Shown: positions 7,935 through 16,177, counted from the first letter of the stretch. The stretch is 35,833 nt of DNA from Rhodospirillales bacterium (GCA_016776725.1 JADHSV010000034.1:1-35833); one strand, 5' to 3'. Notes: a model not told the origin generated them from the sequence alone. Program-made: numbers and translations.

Positions 7935-8723
7935 ATGATTAAAAGCAACCCCGTAAAAGCCCTTTTGAAGGCGGGAAAACCGGCGTTCGGAACGTGGATT
8001 ACGCTGTCGCCGCACCCACGCACCATCAAGATTTTCGCGTCCAGCGGATTTGATTTCGTGATTATCGAAATGGAGCATACGGACTTTTCGCCGGCCACCG
8101 TTTCCAGCCTTTCCATGCTGGCGCGCGAAGCCGGGATGGTTCCCATCGTGCGCACGCCCGGCACGGTGAAAGCACATGATCTGACCCGCGCGCTGGACGG
8201 CGGCGCACAAGGATTGCTGCTGCCCTCCATCGATACCGCCGAACAAATCGAGGAATTGATCCAGGCCACCAAATACCATCCGCGCGGCAATCGCCCCATG
8301 AACCTGAAGGGCCCGCACACGGATTACTTCACCGACTGGAAACCCGCCGAGACCATCGCCCATGTCAACGAACAGTCCATGACGGTGATCATGGTCGAAA
8401 CGGTCCGCAGCATGGAAAACCTGAACGCCATCTGCAAGGTAGACGGGGTGGACGCCGTGATGATCGGGCCGGACGATCTGTCGCAGGATCTGGGCGTGCC
8501 CGGCGACATGGCAGCGCCTGAACTGCTGGAAGCCTTCGACAAAATCTTCGATATCTGCAAGGCTAACAACGTCCCCTATGGTCTGAGCTGCCACAGCCCC
8601 GAGATGGCGCAGCGCTGGTTCGACAAGGGCTGCACGTGGCTGCCGTATTCCAACGATGCGGCCATGGTTCTGAACGCGGCGCGCGCCGCCGTACCGGCCC
8701 TGATGAAAATCGGAGGACGCTAA
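7935..8723 (+). CDS. HpcH/HpaI-family aldolase
   Basis: 262 aa from ATG 7935. An AAGGAG site lies inside the end of the preceding dehydrogenase gene, two bases separate the genes, and translational coupling is likely. The fold and active site match class II pyruvate aldolases: H48 (IIEMEHTDF), R73 (VPIVRTPG), metal ligand E155 (VETVRSMEN) and metal ligand D181 (IGPDDLSQDLG). Members cleave 4-hydroxy-2-oxoacids to pyruvate plus an aldehyde, for example 2-keto-3-deoxyglucarate to pyruvate and tartronate semialdehyde. Which aldehyde is released here is unknown. The dehydrogenase next door is a natural partner for such products. Confidence 0.92.
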   Translation: MIKSNPVKALLKAGKPAFGTWITLSPHPRTIKIFASSGFDFVIIEMEHTDFSPATVSSLSMLAREAGMVPIVRTPGTVKAHDLTRALDGGAQGLLLPSIDTAEQIEELIQATKYHPRGNRPMNLKGPHTDYFTDWKPAETIAHVNEQSMTVIMVETVRSMENLNAICKVDGVDAVMIGPDDLSQDLGVPGDMAAPELLEAFDKIFDICKANNVPYGLSCHSPEMAQRWFDKGCTWLPYSNDAAMVLNAARAAVPALMKIGGR

Positions 8724-8726
8724 ATC

Positions 8727-9527
8727 ATGAGCGAAAAGAAAGATGCGCCCGGCATTTCGCCGCAGCAAATCGCCGGGAAAACCATGAAGGCGGTACAGAT
8801 GTACAGCCCCTATGGTTACCGGGCGAAAATCGGGCTTATCGTTCCATCGACCAATACGGTGAACGAACCCGAATTCAACATGATGGCGCCGCACGGGGTT
8901 TCCATCCACAGCGCGCGCATCATGCTTCTGGGCAAGGCGACCGAGGAATCCTACATCAAGATGGGCGAGGAAACGTCGCGTGCGGCGGCCGAACTGGGCA
9001 CCGCCGAGGTTGATGTGATCGCCTGGGGATGCACGTCGGGCTCCGTCGTGGTTCCCGCATCACAACTCGAAGCCCAGATCGTCGAAGCCTCGGGCATTCA
9101 GGCGGTGACGACCATCAACGCGGTTCTGGCCGCCCTTGACGCCCTCGGCGCAAAGTGTGTCGCGCTGGGCACGCCCTATGTGGATTTCGTCAATCAGGCG
9201 GAAGTTCAATTCCTGGAAGACGCCGGTTACGAGGTAACCTCCATGTACGGCCTGGAACTGGGCGAAACCCAGGAAGAACGGCGCGGCATTGGCCGGGTTC
9301 CGCCGGAATCCCTTTTCCGTCTGGTCCGCCATATCGACCGGCCCGAGGCCGATGTTATCTTCCTGAGCTGCACCAATCTGGCGACCGTCGAAATGATCGC
9401 GGAGTTGGAAGAAGAAGTGGGCAAGCCGGTGATTACCAGCAACCAGGCCACTTTCTGGCACAGCTTACGATCCGCCGGATTGCGCGACAAAATCGAAGGC
9501 TTCGGCAGCCTGCTTGAAGAGCATTAG
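8727..9527 (+). CDS. Maleate isomerase / arylmalonate decarboxylase-like Asp/Glu racemase superfamily enzyme
   Basis: 266 aa. After a ~30-residue N-terminal extension, the chain shows the hallmark GLIVPSTNTVNEPEFNMMAP of maleate cis-trans isomerases and arylmalonate decarboxylases. Two active-site cysteines are present: C102 (WGCTSGS) and C215 (LSCTNLAT). By family knowledge, isomerases and racemases use two Cys while arylmalonate decarboxylases keep only the second, so isomerase or racemase chemistry is favoured. Maleate to fumarate is the best-known reaction, but relatives act on other 2-substituted diacids. GGAGG precedes the start. It follows the aldolase by 3 nt and precedes the amidohydrolase by 12 nt. 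The exact substrate is not assigned. Confidence 0.85.
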   Translation: MSEKKDAPGISPQQIAGKTMKAVQMYSPYGYRAKIGLIVPSTNTVNEPEFNMMAPHGVSIHSARIMLLGKATEESYIKMGEETSRAAAELGTAEVDVIAWGCTSGSVVVPASQLEAQIVEASGIQAVTTINAVLAALDALGAKCVALGTPYVDFVNQAEVQFLEDAGYEVTSMYGLELGETQEERRGIGRVPPESLFRLVRHIDRPEADVIFLSCTNLATVEMIAELEEEVGKPVITSNQATFWHSLRSAGLRDKIEGFGSLLEEH

Positions 9528-9539
9528 GAGACCGGCGCG

Positions 9540-10826
9540 ATGAGCGATTGGCGAAAACAGGATCTTGAAGCCGGCGGCGCCCTGGCCCGGCGCGCATTTT
9601 TGGCCCTTGAAAAAGAAACCGCCGACCCGCCCGGCGTCACCCGCAAGGGATATGGCAAGGGCGAGAAGTTCGCTTTCGACCTGATGATCGGCGAAGCCCA
9701 AGCCCTGGGTGTCGAACACCGCTATGACGCGGGCGGCAACCTGTTCTTGACCTACCCGGGCGAGGACCGCTCGCGTGTCATTCAGATCGGATCGCACATC
9801 GATACGGTTCCCCACGGCGGCAATTACGACGGCGCGGCGGGCGTTATCGCAGGTGTCGCGGCAATGGCGGTGTTTCATGCCGCCGGGAAAAAACCGCCGT
9901 TCGATCTATGCGTCGTTATCACCCGGGCCGAGGAAAGCTGCTGGTTCCCCTACAGCTACATCGGCAGCCGCATGGCGCTGGGTATTCTCGATCCCGATTT
10001 GCTGGACAGTTTGACGCGCAGCGACACCGGCCGCACCCTGGCCGACCACATGGCCTCGGACGGATTTGATCCCGACGGCGTCAAGCGCGGCGAAAGCCTG
10101 ATCGACAAAGCCAAAGTGGTCGCCCACATCGAACCCCATATCGAGCAGGCCCCGGTTCTGATTGATGCCGACGTTCCCATCGGCGTGGTCACCGGTATTC
10201 GCGGCAGTTTCCGTTATCGGACCGGTAAATGCGAGGGAGCCTACAGCCATTCGGGCGCCATGCCGCGCAAGTACCGGCAGGACGCCATGGCCGCCACCGC
10301 CGAGTTGATCGTGCGCATGGATGCATTGTGGGAAGAGATGCTGGCAGCCGACCGGGACGTCACCATCACCTTCGGCGAAGTCGCCACCAACGCCGAACAG
10401 CATGGTTTCTCAAAGGTCGCGGGTGAGACGCACATCTGCCTGGACGTACGCAGTCAGGACCAAAGCGCACTGGACCATGTGCAAGCGCAATATCTGGCCA
10501 TTGCCGAAGAGATCGGCAAAAGGCGCAATGTCAAATTCGATTTCGGCGAAATCAGCGGCAGCACGCCTGCGCTGATGAGCGAAAACCTGATCGGGTTGAT
10601 GAAATCGGCGGCCGAAGAAGCCGATATTCCCTACAAGGTGATGGCCAGCGGCGCGGGCCACGACGCGGCCATATTCGCGCTGCAGGGCGTTCCGACGGTC
10701 ATGATCTTCATTCGCAACCAGAACGGCAGCCACAATCCGTTCGAAGCCATGGAGATGGAGGACTTCGACAAGGCCGTCGAAATTCTCGCCAACATGCTGG
10801 CCCGGCCCGCCGAAGACTGGCTTTAG
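9540..10826 (+). CDS. M20-family Zn-dependent amidohydrolase (N-carbamoyl-amino-acid hydrolase / allantoate amidohydrolase type)
   Basis: 428 aa. The dinuclear metal site typical of the hydantoinase/carbamoylase group of M20 is complete: H86 and D97 (GSHIDTVPHGGNYDG), E131/E132 (RAEES), H196 in HIEPHIEQ, and H398 (NGSHNPFEAMEMED). The insertion dimer domain lies between about residues 215 and 330. Known relatives remove carbamoyl or amide groups from N-carbamoyl amino acids, beta-ureidopropionate, allantoate or maleamate-like substrates. It is the last gene of the operon; its stop overlaps the stop of the convergent dehydrogenase by 4 bp (10823-10826). Beside a maleate-isomerase-like enzyme, deamidation or decarbamoylation to release a free diacid is an attractive but unproven idea. 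Confidence 0.9.
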   Translation: MSDWRKQDLEAGGALARRAFLALEKETADPPGVTRKGYGKGEKFAFDLMIGEAQALGVEHRYDAGGNLFLTYPGEDRSRVIQIGSHIDTVPHGGNYDGAAGVIAGVAAMAVFHAAGKKPPFDLCVVITRAEESCWFPYSYIGSRMALGILDPDLLDSLTRSDTGRTLADHMASDGFDPDGVKRGESLIDKAKVVAHIEPHIEQAPVLIDADVPIGVVTGIRGSFRYRTGKCEGAYSHSGAMPRKYRQDAMAATAELIVRMDALWEEMLAADRDVTITFGEVATNAEQHGFSKVAGETHICLDVRSQDQSALDHVQAQYLAIAEEIGKRRNVKFDFGEISGSTPALMSENLIGLMKSAAEEADIPYKVMASGAGHDAAIFALQGVPTVMIFIRNQNGSHNPFEAMEMEDFDKAVEILANMLARPAEDWL

Positions 10827-11794
10827 GGAAACACCACCGATTTAAGGGCCTCGCCAGCCGCCAGCCGGTTAACGTTCGCTGCCATTTCTTCGCGGCGGCG
10901 GCGGATGGTGCCGTGGGTCCAACCCGACATGTGCGGCGTCATGATGACGTTATTCAACTCGTGGATGGGGAAGTCGGAAGGATGCGGCGTATCGCTTTCG
11001 GGCGACGGGTAAACGTACCAGGTGTCGATGACCGCACCGGCGATGGTCTTGTCGCGCAGAGCTTCATAGAGGGCCCTTTCCTCGATCACGCCGCCGCGCC
11101 CAACGTTGAACAGTACGGCGCTGGATTTCATCTGATTAAACTCGTCGTTGCCGATCAGGCCCGCCGTTGCGTCCATCAGCGGCAACGCTGAAACCACGAA
11201 ATCGGCCTCGCGAAGAGCCTCGCCCAGTCCGTCCATGGGCCAGTAAGCATCGACAAGTTCGCCCGTCGCAACCGGGCTGCGGTTAACCACATGGACAACC
11301 ATGTCGAAGGTTTTGGCCATGCGGGCGATTTCCTGAGAGATATGGCCATAGCCCACCAGCGCCACCGTGCCGCCGGTCAATTCGTCATGCAAATTGCCGA
11401 TGGGACCGGCCCGATACGCCCAGTCACCCTTGCGCAGGCGTTTGTCGGCGTCCATCAGGGGCACGCGATGAGCCAGCATGCCGGCGACCACGTATTCGGC
11501 GATGGGCCGTTCATGGCCGTGACAGTTGCAGGCTTTCGCATCCGGCGCCAGACATGTGAAATCGATCGCGTCGATGCCGGCAGCGGCGATCAGGTACAGG
11601 CGGGCATTCTCGGGTTTCGGGTCGTCGGCGGAAAGATGGGTGCCGACAATGATGTCTGCGGTGCGGAAACACTCTATTTCACCGGCGTCCGTCAAGGCGT
11701 CGCCGACCGAAACGAATTCGTGATCGCCTTCCAGCAGATCGCTAAACCCCTCGACAAACGTGGCGGCGTTTTCACCGTGAAATACGATCCGCAT
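10823..11794 (-). CDS. D-2-hydroxyacid dehydrogenase-like protein with altered catalytic triad
   Basis: 323 aa. The Rossmann motif GYGHIS, the Arg of NVGRGGVIEERAL and the His of MTPHMSGWT are present. The position of the catalytic Glu (DVFETEP in the paralogue at 6949) reads DTWYVYP, with Tyr in place of Glu. Subfamilies with such a replacement exist as I recall, so it is probably an active variant rather than a dead gene; the reaction is unknown. AAGGAA lies just upstream of ATG 11794, but a strong hairpin ends only 24 bp before the start, leaving no room for a private promoter. Its TAA overlaps the convergent M20 stop. Confidence 0.88.
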   Translation of the reverse strand: MRIVFHGENAATFVEGFSDLLEGDHEFVSVGDALTDAGEIECFRTADIIVGTHLSADDPKPENARLYLIAAAGIDAIDFTCLAPDAKACNCHGHERPIAEYVVAGMLAHRVPLMDADKRLRKGDWAYRAGPIGNLHDELTGGTVALVGYGHISQEIARMAKTFDMVVHVVNRSPVATGELVDAYWPMDGLGEALREADFVVSALPLMDATAGLIGNDEFNQMKSSAVLFNVGRGGVIEERALYEALRDKTIAGAVIDTWYVYPSPESDTPHPSDFPIHELNNVIMTPHMSGWTHGTIRRRREEMAANVNRLAAGEALKSVVFP

Positions 11795-11818
11795 GGCTTA
11801 TTCCTTCCCCAAATAAAC

Positions 11819-11857
11819 AACCGCCCCGACGATACATCAAATATCGTCGGGGCGGTT
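11819..11857 (-). terminator. Intrinsic terminator-like hairpin after dctM
   Basis: A perfect 16-bp stem pairs AACCGCCCCGACGATA (11819-11834) with its complement (11842-11857), with a 7-nt loop. On the minus strand it is followed by GTTTATTT, a modest U-tract, and begins 17 nt after the dctM stop. It should end or thin transcription of the TRAP operon before the downstream dehydrogenase. Read-through would be needed to express that gene unless a promoter lies inside dctM. Confidence 0.8.
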
Positions 11858-11873
11858 TAGAGCAAGCGTCGCA

Positions 11874-13178
11874 CTATCTGACCAGGAACAGTGCGATTTC
11901 CGGGAACAGCAGCACCGAGAACAGCACCAAAAGCTGCAACACGATGAACGGCCCGAAGCCTTTGAAGATATCGAAAAGCTGGATATGTGGTGGACACACG
12001 CTTTTCAGGTAGAACGCGGCTGGTCCAAAGGGCGGCGACAGGAACGACACCTGCATGTTGATGCAGAACAAAATGCCGAACCAGATGGGGTCGTAGCCCA
12101 GTTGCACGATCAGCGGCAGGAACACCGGCATGGTCAGCAAAACAATGCCGATCCAGTCCATGAACATGCCCAGCAGCAGGAAGATCAGCATGATCAGCAG
12201 CATGACGCCGATCGGCGCCAGATCCATGCCGATGATCAGTTTGGCGACGTAGGTGGGGCCGCCCGACAGGTTATAGGCACCGGCCAGAATGGTGGCGCCG
12301 AAGGTCACCCAAATGATGGTGCCGACCGCACGGAAGGTCTGAGTCAGGGCTTCCTTGACCATTTGCATGGAAAGTTCGCGCCTGAAATAGATGATGACCA
12401 GACTACCGACCACGCCAATTCCCGCAGCTTCGGTAATTGATGTAATGCCGCCGTAAATCGAACCGAGAACCGTGAACACCAAAAGAAGCGGCGGGATGAC
12501 GCCCTTGACCAGAAAGACCTTTTCGGACAATGGCATGTCCTTGTAGGTCTCGCGGTCAATGGGGGCCAGTTCCGGGCTGATATGGGTTCGAATCAGGATG
12601 AAGATGATGTAGATGCCGCCCAGCATCAAACCGGGAACCACCGCCGCGATAAACAGCGAATGAATGGAGGTTTCCGTTATCAGCCCATAGACGATCAGAA
12701 CGATCGAGGGCGGGATCATCGTACCCAGCGATCCACCGGCGCAGATGGTGCCGACGGCCAGATTCTGGTTGTAGCCGAGCCGTAACATCTGCGGCAGGGC
12801 GACCAGGCCAAGCAGCACGATTTCGCCGCCGATGATACCGCTCATGGCGGCCATGATCACGGCCATCACGGTGGTGACGACGGCGACGCCGCCGCGCAGC
12901 CTGTACAGCCAGGCATTTAACGAGGTGTACATATCCCTGGCGATGCCGCTGCGCTCCAGCAGCGAAGCCATCAGAATGAACAAGGGTACCGAAATCAGCA
13001 CGTAATCGGTACACAGCCCGTACATCCGCTGCATGACAAGGCCGATGCCGGGGATGCCGAATTTCTGAAAGAGGACGATAACGCCTAGGAAACCGGTGGC
13101 AAAACCAAGCGGAACACCGATCGCCAGCAAACTGAGAATGGCGACCAGCAGGAAAATTGAAAGTGTTGCAATATCCAT
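11874..13178 (-). CDS. dctM: TRAP transporter large permease (DctM)
   Basis: 434 aa, the standard DctM length, with about a dozen hydrophobic segments starting at IATLSIFLLVAILSLLAIGV and conserved stretches such as GGSLGTMIPPSIVLIVYG and LLGMFMDWIGIVLLTMPVF. It is the ion-coupled transport subunit that moves an organic acid, usually with Na+, after delivery by the periplasmic DctP. It starts 3 nt after the DctQ stop with AAAGGA as ribosome site, so the permeases are coupled. It is the last gene before the 11819-11857 hairpin. The substrate is presumably a (di)carboxylate used by the adjacent enzymes, by context only. Confidence 0.96.
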   Translation of the reverse strand: MDIATLSIFLLVAILSLLAIGVPLGFATGFLGVIVLFQKFGIPGIGLVMQRMYGLCTDYVLISVPLFILMASLLERSGIARDMYTSLNAWLYRLRGGVAVVTTVMAVIMAAMSGIIGGEIVLLGLVALPQMLRLGYNQNLAVGTICAGGSLGTMIPPSIVLIVYGLITETSIHSLFIAAVVPGLMLGGIYIIFILIRTHISPELAPIDRETYKDMPLSEKVFLVKGVIPPLLLVFTVLGSIYGGITSITEAAGIGVVGSLVIIYFRRELSMQMVKEALTQTFRAVGTIIWVTFGATILAGAYNLSGGPTYVAKLIIGMDLAPIGVMLLIMLIFLLLGMFMDWIGIVLLTMPVFLPLIVQLGYDPIWFGILFCINMQVSFLSPPFGPAAFYLKSVCPPHIQLFDIFKGFGPFIVLQLLVLFSVLLFPEIALFLVR

Positions 13179-13181
13179 GGG

Positions 13182-13700
13182 TTAATCCTTTACCGCTTCT
13201 AATATCGGTTTTGCTTTTGGTTTGCGGAAATCCATGATGAAATTGCTGAGCGCCTGCGTCGCAACAATGATCGAAACGATGATGACCATGGGCTTCATGG
13301 TCGCCGGAATTGGCGGGTCCCACGCAGTGCCGAATTTTTCCCAAATCTCAAATGCCCGCGATGCCGACTTGTAGCCGCCCACGGCGACACCGGCTGCAAA
13401 GCACAAGATAACGAGCAGCGAAATGGCGTCAAACACCCGCTGAACGCTTCGCGGCACATAATCATAAAGCACCGTAATGCGGATGTGCCCGCGCAGTTGC
13501 ATGGTGTAAATGCCGGAAAGCAGATAAATCATGCCGCCAACCCACAGCGACATTTCGTTCACCCACAGCGTCGGCATTTCGAAGACATAACGCATCACCA
13601 CTTCATAAAAAATGATGATGACGATGAAAGCGACAAGCCACATGGCCACACGCGAAATCGCGAGGGATATGCGGTCAATAATCGTTCGTTTTTCTTCCAT
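13182..13700 (-). CDS. dctQ: TRAP transporter small permease (DctQ)
   Basis: 172 aa with four membrane segments: about residues 15-35 (AISRVAMWLVAFIVIIIFYE), 50-68, 88-110 and 135-155. The family motif region NEMSLWVGGMIYLLSG follows the first helix, and the TMQLRGHIRITVLYD segment is typical of DctQ. It partners DctM in the inner membrane. It lies between dctP and dctM, with a stem-loop in the dctP-dctQ gap. Identification rests on size, topology, motif and context. Confidence 0.93.
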   Translation of the reverse strand: MEEKRTIIDRISLAISRVAMWLVAFIVIIIFYEVVMRYVFEMPTLWVNEMSLWVGGMIYLLSGIYTMQLRGHIRITVLYDYVPRSVQRVFDAISLLVILCFAAGVAVGGYKSASRAFEIWEKFGTAWDPPIPATMKPMVIIVSIIVATQALSNFIMDFRKPKAKPILEAVKD

Positions 13701-13754
13701 AAGGCCTGCACTTTCCCTTTTGCGGAAGTTTCCCTGCTTAGAACGAAGAAGGGA

Positions 13755-13775
13755 GAGGGGCGAATTGCGCCCCTC
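13755..13775 (-). other. Stem-loop between dctP and dctQ
   Basis: GAGGGGCG pairs with CGCCCCTC around the loop AATTG. There is no U-tract on the minus strand, so it is not a clean terminator. Such hairpins behind binding-protein genes commonly protect the upstream mRNA, giving more binding protein than permease; that role is inferred from position. Confidence 0.6.
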
Positions 13776-13805
13776 GTCCCCGCTTTAACACCTTCGCAAT
13801 TCAGC

Positions 13806-14825
13806 CTACTTGACGAGGCCGATTTCCTTCATGAAGGCAAGGTGGCTGGCCACGACTTTACCGGACGTTTCGCTCTTTTCGGCCCACTTCAGCCAAACTT
13901 TGCGAACGAAGTCACGATAGGTCCGCAGATCTTCGGCCGACCACGCATGCAGGGTGATGCCCTTGGTGATCAGCATCGCCGCAGCTTTGTCGGCTTCGAT
14001 CTTGGAGTTGGTGAACATATCGTAAGCCATCTTATCAAACGCGATTTTGATAATGTCGCGGGTATTCGCCGGCAGCGAGTCCCACTTTTCCTTGTTGCAG
14101 GCCAAGTGATCGGACGGCATGGAGTGCCAGCCAGGATACGTGGCGTGCGTGGCGATTTCGTAGAGGCCGAGGCTCACATTGGTGTTGAGCTGTGAGGCGT
14201 CGGCGCCATCGACGATACCGGTGCTAAGCGCGGTGAAGACTTCGCCGAAGTCCATAACGATCGGCGAGGCGCCGAAAGCGGCGAAGATTTCCGTTTCCAT
14301 GCCCGGAGGCGAACGGAATTTCCAGTTTTTCAGATCGGCCGGGCCGGCAAGCGGCTTGGTCGAGGAAAGGGATTCCGGAACGCCGCCCCACAGGCCGACC
14401 AGGTACATGTTGTACTTGGCATAGAAGGGATCGGCCAACTCGCGACCGCCACCCATTTCAAACCAGGCACGCATCTGGTCAGGGGTGTTGTAACCGCCCA
14501 TGACGTCGCCAAAGAACTGGAAGGCCGCGTCTTTACCGGTCTGATAAGCCGAACCGGTCATATCACAATCGAGAATACCGGTCGAAGCCGCATCAAAGGT
14601 CTCGACCGACTTGACGACGGAACTTGAGAAGAAGGGCTCGATGGTCAGCGCGCCGTTCGAAAGACGCACGGCGTCATCGAAGAACTGCTGGGCCATTTTT
14701 CCGTTCAGCGATTCAGCGCTGAAGTGGGTCTGGATACGAAGGTTGTCGGCTGCGCTGGCAGTCGAAACAGCCATGAAAGTCGCGGCGGCCGTCAAGGCAA
14801 CGGATTTAAGAACGGAATTTTTCAT
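13806..14825 (-). CDS. dctP: TRAP transporter periplasmic substrate-binding protein (DctP)
   Basis: 339 aa with a clear signal peptide (MKNSVLKSVALTAAATFMAV, cleavage after STASA, mature start ADNLRIQTHF). The TRAP-specific carboxylate-binding Arg lies in NWKFRSPPG, and MDFGEVFTALSTGIVDGADA is the diagnostic second motif. Family members bind C4-dicarboxylates, keto acids, aldonates or aromatic acids; the LNTNVSLGLYEIATHATYP stretch resembles the FcbT/mannitol-type branch rather than classic C4-dicarboxylate DctP, a soft judgement. GGAGA precedes the ATG. It heads the dctPQM operon, with a 184-bp upstream gap containing a 16-bp palindrome. Confidence 0.96.
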   Translation of the reverse strand: MKNSVLKSVALTAAATFMAVSTASAADNLRIQTHFSAESLNGKMAQQFFDDAVRLSNGALTIEPFFSSSVVKSVETFDAASTGILDCDMTGSAYQTGKDAAFQFFGDVMGGYNTPDQMRAWFEMGGGRELADPFYAKYNMYLVGLWGGVPESLSSTKPLAGPADLKNWKFRSPPGMETEIFAAFGASPIVMDFGEVFTALSTGIVDGADASQLNTNVSLGLYEIATHATYPGWHSMPSDHLACNKEKWDSLPANTRDIIKIAFDKMAYDMFTNSKIEADKAAAMLITKGITLHAWSAEDLRTYRDFVRKVWLKWAEKSETSGKVVASHLAFMKEIGLVK

Positions 14826-14988
14826 TTACATTCTCCAACGATTAAAGATCTCCCGCCGAATTCGGTAAGTCCGAACCGGCGAATGCTTATCCCGGATTTT
14901 CCGGTTATTGTTTTTGGTCGGGCAACCGACTTTTAGCGCGATGGGCGAGGTTAGAGCAAGCTTAACTAAGGGAACACCTATACAATTC

Positions 14989-15004
14989 GTTCCGTATACG
15001 GAAC
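14989..15004. promoter_or_regulatory. 16-bp perfect palindrome upstream of dctP, candidate operator
   Basis: GTTCCGTATACGGAAC is self-complementary and lies 5 bp past the stop of the racemase-type gene and about 165 bp before dctP. Its GTA-TAC centre resembles FCD-type GntR sites. The palindrome at the GntR gene itself (16928-16946) has the related TTGTA-N-TACAA core. Binding by that GntR regulator is inference. A surrounding AACTAAG (14964-14970) / CTTAGTT (15004-15010) pair could extend it into a larger hairpin. Confidence 0.5.
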
Positions 15005-15009
15005 TTAGT

Positions 15010-16173
15010 TCAGTTTTCAACCAGGAACTGGTTTACGAAATCGAAATCGATCTTGAAACCGAATCCCGGCCCTTTCGGTAATCCTATCGTACCGCCCTCT
15101 TCGGCCACGCGGCCCAAGACGTTATTCGGTTCGACAAGAAGTTCTTCACGGAATCTGTTCGGCGTGGTGTCGTACTCCAGCATCGGCTGGACCGGATGCG
15201 CGCCGCCCGGCAAGTCAGGCAACGAAGCCAGCAGGTGCATGTTTACAGCCACGGCCACGGCCGATCCCCAAACATGGTTCACCACCGGCACGAAATGGGC
15301 GTGCGCCATGGCCAGAACCTTGCGGTATTCGGTAATTCCGCCCAGCCCGCAAACCTCGGGCTGCAACAAATCGACGCAGCGCCCCTCAATCAAATCGCGG
15401 AAGCCCCAGCGGGTGAATTCGGCCTCGCCGCCGGCGATGTTCATATCAAGCGCCAGACAAAGATCGCGATACCCCTGCTTGTCCTCCGGCGCCACGGGCT
15501 CCTCAAACCAGTAAACACCCAGCTTTTCCAGCTCGCGGCCCAGCGGAATGGCCTCGCGCGCGGTGTAGGCGTGATTGGCGTCGACCATCAACTTCACGTC
15601 ATCGCCGATGGATTTGCGAACGATTTCAACCAGTTCCAGATCCTTGCGCGGCCCCAGGCCGATTTTCATCTTGGTCGCGGTGAAGCCCTTCGCGGCGATG
15701 GCGGCGCTTTCGCGGGCGAAGCGTTCCTTCAAATCGGGAACGCGCTGCAACATCATGCCGTAGCCGTAAACTTCAATGCGGTCGCGGAAGGCTCCACCCA
15801 ACAACTTGTAGACGGGCTGCCCGTAAAACTTTCCGGCAATATCCCAAAGCGCCATATCGACGCCCGAGAGCGATTGCATCGGCATGCCCTTCTGGCCGTG
15901 GTCCCGCAGCAGGTTATAAACCTTGTGCCAGATCACCTCGTTATCCAGCGGATCCATGCCGATGATCATCGGCCCGATGGCTTTTTCGACAATCGCCTGG
16001 TTAGCGAGCGCGACCCCGCCGCCGCCGAAAGCTTCGCCATAGCCCTTGATGCCCGCGTCCGTCGTGACCTCGACGATATGCGCCGTTCGCAGGGCGTAGT
16101 ATTGCTGCGAATAACCCAGTTCTTCTTCCAACGGGTACTGAAGAACGTAGCTTTTGACGTCGGTGATTTTCAT
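15010..16173 (-). CDS. Mandelate racemase / muconate lactonizing enzyme family protein (acid-sugar dehydratase-like)
   Basis: 387 aa, enolase superfamily. The N-terminal capping domain runs to about residue 125, followed by the barrel. Catalytic and metal residues seen: K168-M-K170, D198 (VDANHAY), E224 (WFEEPVAPED), E250 (AGGEAEF), and H300 (VVNHVWGS) as the second base. The His partner position carries Glu273 (LQPEVCGLGG) where mandelate racemase has Asp. Likely reaction: dehydration or epimerisation of a sugar acid or hydroxy-diacid to a 2-keto-3-deoxy product that an HpcH aldolase could cleave. Four bases separate it from the GntR gene upstream; dctPQM follows. The substrate is not assigned. 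Confidence 0.9.
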   Translation of the reverse strand: MKITDVKSYVLQYPLEEELGYSQQYYALRTAHIVEVTTDAGIKGYGEAFGGGGVALANQAIVEKAIGPMIIGMDPLDNEVIWHKVYNLLRDHGQKGMPMQSLSGVDMALWDIAGKFYGQPVYKLLGGAFRDRIEVYGYGMMLQRVPDLKERFARESAAIAAKGFTATKMKIGLGPRKDLELVEIVRKSIGDDVKLMVDANHAYTAREAIPLGRELEKLGVYWFEEPVAPEDKQGYRDLCLALDMNIAGGEAEFTRWGFRDLIEGRCVDLLQPEVCGLGGITEYRKVLAMAHAHFVPVVNHVWGSAVAVAVNMHLLASLPDLPGGAHPVQPMLEYDTTPNRFREELLVEPNNVLGRVAEEGGTIGLPKGPGFGFKIDFDFVNQFLVEN

Positions 16174-16177
16174 CGGT

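Noticed and set aside
8727..9527. Hydantoin racemase as the identity of the Asp/Glu racemase-superfamily gene, given the carbamoylase-type neighbour
   Set aside because: The GLIVPSTNTVNEPE opening and the Cys contexts are of the maleate isomerase/arylmalonate decarboxylase branch, not the hydantoin racemase branch.
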